From: Petrolisthes cinctipes
Lineage: Eukaryota > Arthropoda > Malacostraca > Decapoda > Porcellanidae
Direction of reading: 5' to 3'
Assembly (NCBI GenBank): GCA_033782935.1
Contig: JAWQEG010000527.1
Location: 37,501 to 101,500, forward strand
DNA: 64,000 bases
Shown: positions 1 to 10,024 of the stretch, piece by piece
Layout: each line of letters begins with the position of its first letter
Numbering within the stretch: the first letter of the stretch is position 1
Program-made: the position numbers and the translations under genes
The notes under the pieces: model-generated
The model's database searches: none
The model's input: the letters and a program-made list of their open reading frames with translations, nothing else
Told to the model about the DNA's origin: nothing

Positions 1-684
1 AATACTTTCCCTAAGGGGTCTAACGAGGGTTATAGGGGTCAGTGCACTACCCCTCATTACAGGGCCATAAACATAGTTATCATGCACACTTTTCACCCTT
101 TTAACGTTGTTACTGGTTATCCTGGATAACTGGTAAGAATAGTTACATAATTATGATTCGAGTAGAGCAGAGCGAAGTCAATCATAACCATTTTTCTTAT
201 ATAAACACACTTATCCCTAACTTACTATATGCTCTATTACATCTAGCATCATCATCTGGAATAACTAGGTGGAAAATATGTGTGGAGTGGGGGCTACAAT
301 ATCGTCAGTGTGTAGTCTTCAGTTCATCATTAATTTACTATCTACTTGAAATACTGACTCCCCCTACCTTCCTAAATAATTCCATATATGCCACTCCTCT
401 CAGTAAGCTCAAAAACTCCACTCGACTTAAACGATGTCGAAAGAAGTAATTATATTTAACTTTTAACAAACGCATGAAAACTGTGCTGGGAAGCCGTTAA
501 ACAAATTTTATCATTCCAGACCATCAGTGAGCTTCCAATATGGAAAAAATTCTGACCAAAGGTTACTAGCTAGCCATGGAGGAAGAAAGAGCTACCGTTG
601 TCATTAGCAGCTAGTCTTTGCAACAATATAATGAAAGTCTACATCTATGGAGTTTAGTTTTCATTTTCTGTGGGTTTCTGTTTG
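1..684. other. Left edge, no recognised feature
   Basis: AT-rich sequence with no repeat, gene or RNA that I recognise. The 98-residue open frame at 153-449 has no familiar motif, no plausible splice structure around it and a composition expected of noncoding DNA. Confidence 0.5.
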
Positions 685-702
685 TCTATCTATCTATCTA
701 TA
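685..702 (-). repeat. (CTAT)n tail at LINE 3' end
   Basis: A short CTAT microsatellite lies directly beyond the end of the LINE coding remnant, read as (TAGA)n on its sense strand. Several non-LTR clades end in short tandem repeats instead of poly-A, so this probably marks the true 3' terminus of the insertion. Confidence 0.6.
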
Positions 703-2486
703 GCTCCGACGCCTCGTTCCCTCCGGGAACTCCCGCTAAGGGGGTGGCCACGGCAGAAGAGTCTCCAGTTTTCCCTGTTCCAGCACTCCCTTCTCACTTG
801 CTCCATCCCCCATCCCTCCCTCACACTTCTCTCTCTCACATACTCTTCCACTTTGTTCTGCCATCTAACCGGAAGTCTGCCTCTCACACCAGGTCCCACA
901 ACTTCACTATCGTACACTTTCTTTACAAACTCCACACCTTGCATTCATTCCACATGACCAAACCACCTCAATGTATTACGCTTCACTCTCTCAACCACTC
1001 CACACTCAATACCAATTGCCTTCTCACTCATACCACATCTCTCATACACACTCCCATTACTTTCTCCATCCCACCTGGTAAGTCCACATGTTCCTCTCAG
1101 ATAACCCATTTCCACAGCACCTATTCTAGACTGATGACCCCTACTCCATGTCCATGTCTCAGACGCATATGTCAGCGTTGGCAGGATTATACTATTTCTC
1201 AGTCCCATTTTCGCTTCCATACTCCCACTTCTACCCTTCATTATCCTCCCCAGTAATCCTATGACCTGCCTGCCCCTCACTGCTCTCTCCCTAATTTCTC
1301 CTTCCATACTTCCATGTTTACACAAAACTGTTCCCAGATACTTGAATTCCCTCACCTCCTCCATCCTCTCGCCCCTTAAGGTTATCTCACATTCCGTCCC
1401 AGTTGGCACAGCCACTCTATAGGGTGTAGCAAAGTCAATTACTTCTGTTTTGGTCCTCTCAAATACCATCAACTTACTCTTACCAACATTCACCTTCAGT
1501 ATTCTTCGCTTACACACGGACTGAAACTCATCCACCACCCTCTGTAACTCCCTTTCACACTCGGCCGGCAGCACAGTGTCATCCGCAAATAAGCTTGCAA
1601 CCAAGGACCAATCTACTCCATTTAACCTCAGTTTCGCACCCAGGCCCTCCACCTTTGCCTTCATCTCTCTCATGCAACCATCCATAAAGATATTGAACAA
1701 CCATGGTGACATGACACACCCCTACCTCAATCCTACACTGATATCAAAGTTCTCACTCAAATCACCCTCGACCCTCATGCAAGCTTTTGCCTCTCTATAG
1801 AAGGCCTCAATCCCCTCCAGCAAGCGCCCACAAACACCGTAAATCCTTAATACATCTGTCATAGCTCTCCTATCAACCCTATCGTATGCCTTCTCCAAGT
1901 CCATGAAGGCAGCATACAACTTCCTACCCTTCCCAATATATTTCTCCACTGTTGATTTTATTGCAAAGATCTGGTTCACACATCCTCTACCCTTTCTGAA
2001 CCCTCCCTGCTCCTCACTTACTTTATTCCCAGTTACTTCTATCAGTCTCTCATTAAGGACCTTCCCATACACCTTCCCCGGAACACTAAGAAAGTTTATT
2101 CCCTATAGCTACCACACTCATCCCTACTCCCCTTATCCTTGTATAGAGGCACAATTATGGCTCTCCTCCAGCCCTCTGGCACCTCTCCCTGCCTCCAAGC
2201 CAATGTGCATATAAGCAGCATCCACTCCACCACTTCCTCCCCCCAACACCTCAGCATCTCTACAGTTATCCCATCCACCCCTGGTGCCTTTCCCATATTC
2301 AACTTTCCTATTGCTTTCCTAACCTCTTCTCTCCCTAGTTCTCCCTGTATATCCTGTCGTCTACCACTTGCCTCCATCCCCATACATTCTTACGCTGCCA
2401 GCCTTTCTATCTCCTCTTTCTCTTTTCACCTCCTTCCAGAATAATTTCTTGTTTTCTCTAAACTTATCACTCAGTTTCTCAGATCT
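686..2486 (-). pseudogene. Decayed non-LTR retrotransposon (LINE) reverse transcriptase
   Basis: Read on the minus strand, the segment encodes in order a linker ending near 2384, the RT finger region (GKAPGVDGIT, 2096-2383), the palm with the AFMDLEKAYDRVD motif (1722-2072), the SPWLFNIFMDG and LFADDTV catalytic boxes (945-1712), and a C-terminal part ending in RWFGH and a short basic tail (690-944). This order is that of non-LTR reverse transcriptases. The gene is broken: a shift of frame near 2384, a one-base loss near 2101, a TAG where family members have Gln just before GCVMSPW (1722-1724), and a TGA after the WFGHVE motif (945-947). The 5' part, including any endonuclease, is missing, as in typical truncated LINE insertions. 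An RTE-like clade is possible but not established. Confidence 0.85.
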
Positions 2487-2494
2487 TGATCTTG

Positions 2495-2535
2495 GACTTA
2501 CCTACCCTTCCTGGGGAGGGGTAGGTCACCGAGGT
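2495..2535. repeat. 41-bp hairpin repeat, copy 1
   Basis: The segment contains ACCTACCC and GGGTAGGT facing each other, so it can form a hairpin. The same 41 bases recur at 46180-46220 in the same orientation with one difference (CCTGGGG against CCTGTGG). It abuts the truncated 5' end of the LINE. Family unknown. Confidence 0.75.
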
Positions 2536-2578
2536 TTTTGCTCTTCCCAATACCGACAGAAGATCTTGCTCTGGGGTC

Positions 2579-2694
2579 GGATACTCAAACGTGTCCTAAC
2601 TTAGGGCAGCCACGCCGTCCTATCTGACTTAGGGAGTCCTAAGATAGGAACAGGTTAGGACATCCTATCTCATGCCCTAAGTTGGTATACTCAA
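2579..2694. repeat. TACTCAAA/CTTAGGGC dispersed repeat, copy 1
   Basis: The segment starts GGATACTCAAA and ends TATACTCAA, with CCTAACTTAGGGC near the left end and GCCCTAAGTTGG near the right end, so parts face each other as inverted repeats. A related sequence lies at 46754-46940 in the opposite orientation, sharing TTAGGACATCCTATCTC. It is probably a small non-autonomous transposon; the class is not clear. Confidence 0.55.
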
Positions 2695-3152
2695 TTTTTT
2701 TTTAGGGCGTCCTATCCTGTTCCTAAGTAGTTTGGGAGTCCTAAATCTTCCCGGGTGCCCTATGTCGTTCAGCCAATGACTGGACTGACTCTAGCCAATC
2801 AAAAGCAAGCTCGATCAGCTGACAAAAGTAAACACGAAACAAAACACCACGTTATGCGTATGAGTGGTATAATGTGTGTCGAAACTGTGGAGAGTAAGAC
2901 ATAATAATATCTACTGGGAAATAAGTACCACCGCCATCATAACAGACAACAGCTGCATATTCGGGAGAACCATAAATTCCTTCTCTTAATCAGCAGGAGT
3001 TTCTGGTGTGTTTCTCCTTGGTTTCTTATCACCTTACGGATCCAAAAGAAGGACAAACCAGGAAGTTTGTCTGTGTTAGAACATCTCACCATGCAGCAAA
3101 ACCGTGACATTCTTAAATATCCCCTTAATTAAAGGAGGTCTAACACTCGTCT
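2695..3152. other. Intergenic, no recognised feature
   Basis: I see no gene or clear repeat here. The left part continues with TCCTAAG/CCTATC motifs like those in the preceding repeat, so that element may extend further right than annotated. Confidence 0.45.
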
Positions 3153-4225
3153 ACTATTCGTTTCAGCGCCGGACAGACGCTGTTTTTCGCAAATATCTCC
3201 TAAACTCATCGTTGTATCAATATAATATTTCAGCACACTATCTTTAACACCCGGACCTAATTTATGGCTGACATACCATATTACTATATGTGTTATGTTA
3301 GGAGTTTACTGAGTGATATTAAGCCTAATCCAGTCATCATCTCTAGGCCTAAGGCGTTATAGAGAATAGGACGAGTATGGGATACTCGTGTAACCCCTCC
3401 ACCAACACCCCGAACACCCCCCCACACCACTCCTTCCTTCCCTACCCCAATATCACATTATCCCCCTCCCCGTTTCATTCTTCACCCCACTATATATATA
3501 CACCATCCCCCTTCCATCTTTGATTTTTTTTTTTCTTATTCTAATTACGTACATAAATAATAGTTACATATGACAGTATGTTGCCTATATACGTATCGTT
3601 CATTAGTAATATTGTTTAATACAGTTACTGTTGTGTGTGGACATGAAAACCAGAGTGGGTCAAACGACCATTAAAGCAATAGTTAATCCCGTTGTTAATG
3701 GCCGTATAGCCGGATAATAACCCACGTGTCTAAGACCACCAGAAGGATGAAGTCAGTTTGGGTTTTGGGCAACCAAATAAAATCGTTCATGGTTGCTTCA
3801 TGTGTTCTTTACCTTTTTAAATAAGCAATTTATGCCTTAATTGAATATCGACAGTCTCCCGTATCCCCTCCCCCTCTCTGAAGTATGAGGTACACGAGTG
3901 ATGAGGGAGGCGAGGAGATAGGGGGAGAAGAGGAGGGATAACGAGGGCGAGAAGGGGGAGAAGTAGTTGTGTGGTTAGGAATGGTTTGGGAGGGTGTTGG
4001 GGGGGGGGGGCACACTTTCCTTCGAATGCCGTCAATATGACTGGCCAGCTTTGTGTTATTTTTCACGTGTAAACTCCTAACATAACACATATAGTAATAT
4101 GGTATGTCAGCCATAAATTAGGTCAAGATGTTAAAAGTAGTGTGCTGAAATATTATACTTATACAACGATTCATTTAGGAGATATATGTGAAAAACAGCG
4201 TCTGTCCGGCGCTGAAACGAATAGT
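3153..4225. mobile_element. Foldback element with about 156-bp inverted arms
   Basis: The left arm (3153-3308, beginning ACTATTCGTTTCAGCGCC) is the near-perfect reverse complement of the right arm (4070-4225, ending GGCGCTGAAACGAATAGT). Inside each arm lies a purine/pyrimidine-rich stretch (C-rich near 3390-3480, G-rich near 3860-4010) that also partly pairs. The centre has no transposase-like open frame. This is the architecture of a foldback or long-TIR non-autonomous DNA transposon. No clear target duplication was found, so the outer boundary is uncertain by a few bases. Confidence 0.75.
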
Positions 4226-4444
4226 AAAATAAATGAAACTTGCTAAACATAACCACTACCCTCTGCTTGTATACACAGAGGTATACTACCAAATTTAACC
4301 AAATGGCTGCCGAGCACACCGTGACGTCACATGAAAACTCCTTATTGTCTCTTCCAGTGAAAAAATATTAAGTAAATAATTGAAATGCTTAACACTTTCC
4401 CCAGATTTGCACCTGTGTGTATGAGAATGTATAGATTATGTGTA

Positions 4445-4477
<33 letters not shown>

Positions 4478-4933
4478 TAATTCATTTATTTTTAGCCGTA
4501 TGTGTGTCTGCACACTGAGTGTTTATCCTACGCACATACCATTAATTAAGTTGCTTATATGTATGTAATTTTGATATCGGTTTCATTTGTAGTTTAATTT
4601 ATTTTCATTAACATGAATTGAACTATTAGTCATGATCACACTCGATGTCATTAATTATTTTAGTCTTTGGCTGCACTAACAGATTGATAATATAATGAAT
4701 AATATACTGCCAAATTATGTGTGGCCACTTTTCAGTGAACGGTGAATGTCATTGTTTAGTGGCGAGGACTAAAACGCACGTGTTTCTATGGATTGGATGA
4801 CTCTAATATGAAACTATGACAGTGTGGTTGGGGAGCATCCAAACAAACTATGGTAATAATGGAATTACCTGACAGATTTAGTACGTGGATATGGAGACTG
4901 AGTTTGTTGTTGGATATAAGTAAGACTGACAAA
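4226..4933. other. Intergenic with a TG microsatellite
   Basis: No gene is recognisable. The only structure seen is a TG microsatellite at about 4438-4478; the rest is unremarkable AT-rich DNA. Confidence 0.5.
4438..4478. repeat. (TG)n microsatellite
   Basis: An uninterrupted TG run is flanked by a short imperfect extension (GGTGTGTGCG). Confidence 0.85.
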
Positions 4934-5129
4934 TGTGGTTGGTTGGGTAGGATCATAGCGAACCAAAAGACAAGTGTGGTTGGTTGGGGAGGATCATAAC
5001 GAACCAAAAGACAAGTGTGGTTGGTTGGGGAGGATCATAACGAATCAAAAGACAAATGAGGTTGGTTGGGGAGGATCATAGCGAACCAAAAGACAAGTGT
5101 GGTTGGTTGGGAAGGATCATAACAAACCC
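4934..5129. repeat. 41-bp tandem repeat, about 4.8 copies
   Basis: The motif TGTGGTTGGTTGGG recurs at 4934, 4975, 5016, 5057 (as TGAGG) and 5098, an exact 41-bp period. Each copy has a G-rich start (GGTTGGTTGGGGAGG) followed by ATCATAACGAACCAAAAGACAA. The G-rich part carries four or five closely spaced GG or GGGG runs. Confidence 0.9.
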
Positions 5130-5248
5130 AAGCCACTGTCTAGCCCTATAATAAGCGTGACAATTTAAACTACCGGCTCAAATTACCTGATAATTACCAA
5201 AACAAACATTGAACCGTATGCCAGAAATTATTATATCCATGGTATTGA

Positions 5249-5330
5249 CGATGGTGTGGTAATGGTACGATGATGACTATATAGGTAAACAACATCTACA
5301 GTCATCCATCGTACCTTTACCACACCATCG
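5249..5330. mobile_element. Short palindromic MITE-like element, copy 1
   Basis: The arms CGATGGTGTGGTAATGG... (5249-5272) and ...CCACACCATCG (5307-5330) are reverse complements with one mismatch over 24 bp, around a loop containing GGTAAACAACATC. A second copy of the same design lies at 48678-48752. A non-autonomous DNA transposon or hairpin element is likely. Confidence 0.7.
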
Positions 5331-5746
5331 TATACACCACAAAGTAATGTTCTTGAATACGATCCACTAAATCGAGGAGAATTAAAAAAAAAAAAAAGGA
5401 AAGGAAAAGAGAAAGCGTACATAATTTCGACTAATCCCGGGCCAACTTAATCTGTCCGACCCTTCCTTGTGGTGTACGTATGGTAAAATTAATGTCAGTT
5501 GCCTTCTAACCTCGGTGTGGAGAGGGTCATACATATCTCTCGTTCGTGATTTTATTTCAAGAAACACGTGTGCTGTCATTACAACTATTTATATATAAAG
5601 TTATTTGTACTCTATACCAACATACTGTGTGTACGTGTGCCCAATTGAAAAGGGAACAAAAGTAAGTGGATACGAGCAGTCAGGACCAATATACTCCAAA
5701 TGATAAATACGGTAAATATTGAAAGAATTACTGTTATTTCGTACGG
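5331..5746. other. Intergenic, no recognised gene
   Basis: It contains an A-rich tract (about 5384-5398) but no gene, RNA or repeat that I can name. The open frames on the minus strand here are short and featureless. Confidence 0.45.
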
Positions 5747-6937
5747 TTTTTCTACCTTCATTACCCACTTATTTAGACCATTCTAATACTATTTTCTACC
5801 TTCATTGCCCACTTCTTTAGACCATTCTAAGACTATTTTCTACCTTCATTATCCACTTCTTTAGACCATTCTAAGACTATTTTCTACCTTCATTACCCAC
5901 TTCTTTAGACCATTCTAAGACTATTTTCTACCTTCATTATCCACTTCTTTAGACCATTCTAAGACTATTTTCTACCTTCATTACCCACTTCTTTAGACCA
6001 TTCTAAGACTATTTTCTACCTTCATTACCCACTTCTTTAGACCATTCTAAGACTATTTTCTACCTTCATTACCCACTTCTTTAGACCATTCTAAGACTAT
6101 TTTCTACCTTCATTATCCACTTCTTTAGACCATTCTAAGACTATTTTCTACCTTCATTACCCACTTCTTTAGACCATTCTAAGACTATTTTCTACCTTCA
6201 TTACCCACTTCTTTAGACCATTCTAAGACTATTTTCTACCTTCATTACCAACTTCTTTAGACCATTCTAAGACTATTTTCTACCTTCATTACCCACTTAT
6301 TTAGACCATTCTAAGACTATTTTCTACCTTCATTACCCACTTCTTTAGACCATTCTAAGACTATTTTCTACCTTCATTACCCACTTCTTTAGACCATTCT
6401 AAGACTATTTTCTACCTTCATTACCCACTTCTTTAGACCATTCTAAGACTATTTTCTACCTTCATTACCCACTTCTTTAGACCATTCTAAGACTATTTTC
6501 TACCTTCATTACCCACTTCTTTAGACCATTCTAAGACTATTTTCTACCTTCATTACCCACTTAAGACCATTCTAAGATTATTTTCTACCTTCATTACCCA
6601 CTTCTTTAGACCATTCTAAGACTATTTTCTACCTTCATTACCCACTTATTTAGACCATTCTAACACTATTTTCTACCTTCATTACCCACTTCTTTAGACC
6701 ATTCTAAGACTATTTTCTACCTTCATTACCCACTTATTTAGACCATTCTAAGACTATTTTCTACCTTCATTACCCACTTATTTAGACCATTCTAAGACTA
6801 TTTTCTACCTTCATTACCCACTTATTTAGACCATTCTAAGACTATTTTCTACCTTCATTACCCACTTATTTAGACCATTCTAAGACTATTTTCTACCTTC
6901 ATTACCCACTTATTTAGACCATTCTAAGACTATTTTC
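5747..6937. repeat. 44-bp satellite, about 27 copies
   Basis: The unit is 44 bp; ACCATTCTAA recurs at 5777, 5821 and so on at exactly 44-bp steps. It includes TCTACCTTCATTACCCACTT and TTTAGACCATTCTAAGAC. Copies are very alike. One near 6560 lacks a few bases, and the CTTATTTAG variant is concentrated at the right end (about 6640-6910), while CTTCTTTAG dominates the centre. A single diverged monomer lies at 48292-48331. Confidence 0.95.
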
Positions 6938-6959
6938 TTCTATAGCATTTCCTCTTTCA

Positions 6960-8740
6960 ATAAATACCATAAAGACCTCTATGGAACTCAGGCATAGGAT
7001 ATCCTGATGAAGTACTTGCAAACAAATTCTTAGAATTTTTTTACAATAAAATAGCAACTATAGTGGAAAGCTTTCCAGGAAGTGGTTTGAATGTGATGCA
7101 TAGACATACTCAAATGTCTGAGAGCAAATTACTTTGCTTTCAAAACATCGGTATGGCCAAGATGAAAGAAATTGTACAACGAGTGAAATTAACTCATTGC
7201 GATAATGATCCGTTACCTGTATCGGATGTTATAACGAGTAAAAATGTAGACGAAATCTTTAATGTGTTCCTGCAAATTATCAACCAAATTTTGATAACAA
7301 TGTTTTTCCGGAGAGTGAGAAATTGGCTATTATCAAGCCTATTGTAAAAGGCAACCTTGATCCTCAGAGTCTAAGTTCGTATAGACCAGTATCAAATCTG
7401 ACCTTTTTATCGAAAGTGATTGAAAATGTAATTTTAGTTCAGTTATGGCATCACTTGAATAAGGTGAAGGCTATACCTGATAGTCAGTCTGCATATAGGC
7501 GGCTATACTCAACTGAGACTGCACTATGTACTGTAGTAAATGACCTAATTGTGTTAATGGATGAAGGAAAGTGTAGTGTTCTTATTATGCTTGATTTGAG
7601 TGCTGCATTTGACACAGTAGTGCATAGTATACTCTTAGATGATTTAAAGTCTATAGGTGTTGAGGGGAATGTACTGGTCTATCTGGAAAGTTATTTAAAA
7701 GATAGAACATATTGTGTACAGATTGGGAAATCCTTTTCAAGAAATAAACCCCTGCGAAGAGGAGTCCCTCAGGGGAGTGTATTGGGTCCTATTCTCTTCT
7801 TTTATATATCTATAAATAATGTGGTGGATGCAGAGGTGAATTTGAGTGTTATTATGTCCGATATTAAGGATTGGATGGATTTGAAACAACTCAAGTTAAA
7901 TCCAAGTAAAACTGAGTGTTTGATCGTTGGAAAGAAGACCAATCTTAGAAGATTGGACATCTCAAGCTTACGAGTGCATGGTAGTACGCTGGATGTAAGA
8001 AACAAAGTGAAAGACTTAGGAGTGCTGCTAGACGAAAATCTCTCTTTCGAAGCTCAAATTAATCAAGTGGTGAAAGTTTCTGGTTATCACCTGAGGAACA
8101 TTGCTTTTGTTAGAAAATATTTAGATCAGGATACCGTGAAGATGCTTCTTCATAACTATGTCATAAGCAGACTGGATTACTGCAATTCCCTCTATTATGG
8201 TTTGCCAGACTATCGGTTAAGAAAATTGCAAAATGTAATGAACAGAGCAGCAAGATTAATTAAAGGTCTTCCATCTCGTGAGAGGATAACCCCAGCACTC
8301 ATTGACTTACATTGGTTACCAATAAAGGCGAGGATTGTGTACAAGATATGTCTTCTAACATTCCAAGCATTAAAATTTGGAAAACCGGAGTACTTGATGA
8401 ATCTTTTAAGAGGTTTTCAAGTAAATACCTCAATGGAACTCAGGCATAGTGATGAGCAATATAGGTTAAATGAGCCAAGGAGTATTCTGACAATGGGTTT
8501 CAGAGCGTTTGAAAGGTGTGCACCAAGGCTCTTTAATGGATTGCCATTAGATGTCCGGAACAGTGAAAATTGCACGATTTCTAAGAAAAGACTGAAAACA
8601 CATCTGTTCGCTGAGTGTTACGACACGGATGATATGAGTATTACTAGTGATTATAGTGTTTAGTAATATTGAGAGAGGCCCTGCGGAGCACCATCTGCTG
8701 GTGGAGCGGGCCATAGAATATCCAACAACAAGTAACAAGT
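6960..8740 (+). pseudogene. Decayed non-LTR retrotransposon (CR1/L2-like RT)
   Basis: The plus strand encodes the C-terminal half of a CR1/L2-type ORF2. A pre-RT part (about 6997-7310, including DNDPLPVSDV) shifts frame near 7293-7318 into a 446-codon open frame (7323-8663) with SYRPVSNL, QSAYR..STETAL, LDLSAAFDTV and GVPQGSVLGP. The next expected block, the catalytic YADD or FADD box, is absent: the frame passes from NVVDAEV straight to SDIKDWM near 7840, which points to an in-frame internal deletion. The thumb and C-terminal parts (LDYCNSLYYGLP, RAARLIKGLP, LHWLPIKARI) are intact. The stop at 8661-8663 is followed by a short 3' region and then ATT repeats. The 5' junction duplicates a piece of the element (see findings). 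It is not active. Confidence 0.88.
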
Positions 8741-8741
8741 A

Positions 8742-9285
8742 AGTATTATTGTTATTGTTATTATTATTATCACTATTGACATTATTATTGTTATTATTAT
8801 CATCACTATTGACATTATTATTGTTATTATTATTATCACTATTGACATTATTATTGTTATTATTATTATTATTATTATCACTATTGACAATATTATTATT
8901 GTTATTATTATTATTATCACTTTTGACAATATTATTATTGTTATTATTATCATTATCACTATTGACAATATTATTATTGTTATTATTATTATTATCACTA
9001 TTGACAATATTATTATTATTATCACTATTGACAATATTATTATTATTATTATTACTATTGACAATATTATTATTATTATTATTATTATCACTATTGACAA
9101 TATTATTATTATTATCACTATTGACAATATTATTATTATTATTATTACTATTATCACTATTGACAATATTATTATTATCACTATTGACAATAATATTATC
9201 ACTATTGACAATATTATTATTATCACTATTGACAATATTATTATTATTATCACTATTGACAATATTATTGTTATTATTATTATTT
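8742..9285. repeat. ATT-rich minisatellite (TTATTATCACTATTGACAAT)
   Basis: Runs of TTA of varying length alternate with TCACTATTGACA(A/T)TAT about every 25-45 bp. The block begins at the end of the CR1/L2-like LINE and ends at the first head of the giant array, so it looks like an expanded LINE or SINE tail. Early copies read GACATT and later ones GACAAT, so the variants are zoned. Confidence 0.9.
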
Positions 9286-10024
9286 GGTTGACGACCACAG
9301 TCATTGGCGGGGAGGGACCAATGAACTGTGACGGCGAAAGACAGTCAAAGCAATTTCACCACACAGTTCCCTGTGGATGGAGGTCGTTTTTTTTTTTTTT
9401 TTTTTTTTTTTAGGGGGCATTTTTTTTTGTTTATTTCATGTATTATTTTTTCCAGGTGTAATTTTCTTTCAGGTCTATTTTTTTTCCAGATGCAATTTTC
9501 TTTCAGGTGTAATTTTTTTCAGGTGTTATTATTCCAGGTGTTATTTTTTTCCAACTATTATTTTTTCCAGCTGTTATTTTTTCCAGCAGTTATTTTTTTT
9601 CAGGTATTATTTCTTTTCAGCTGTTATTTCCTTTTCAGGTGTACTATTTTAAGGTGTAATTTCTTTTCAGGTGTTATGTTTTTTTTCAGGTGCTATTTTT
9701 TCAGGTGTTTTTTTTTAGTGTTTTTTTTTTCAGGTGTAATTTCTTTTCAGGTGTTATTTTTTTCCAGGTATTATGTTTTTATAGGTGCATTTTTTTAGGT
9801 GTTTTTTAGTTTTTTCCGGTGTTTTGTAAGGTGTTTTTTCAGGTGTTTTTTTCAGGTGTTTTTTAGGTATTTTTTTCTTTTTCAGGTGGAATTTCTTTTT
9901 CAGGTGGATTTTCTTTTTCAGGTGGAATTTCTTTTTCAGGTGGAATTTCTTTTTCAAGTGGAATTTCTTTTATTATTATTATTATTATTATCATTATTAT
10001 TATTTACATATTTATTCAATATTT
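9286..10024. repeat. Array unit 1, left edge, degenerate
   Basis: The head differs from the core type (GACGGCGAAAGACAG instead of GATGGTGAAATACAG, AATGAACTG instead of AATGCACTG). The body is irregular CAGGTGTTATT-like sequence with only about five GTGGAATTTC-type 18-mers just before the linker. This is the expected look of an array edge that escaped homogenisation. Confidence 0.9.

Noticed and set aside
618..1256. Plus-strand 212-codon frame over the minus-strand LINE
   Set aside because: It is an antisense shadow of the RT remnant, made open by its codon bias.
3830..4114. Proline-rich minus-strand frame
   Set aside because: It lies inside the foldback element and arises from the G/C-rich shoulder.
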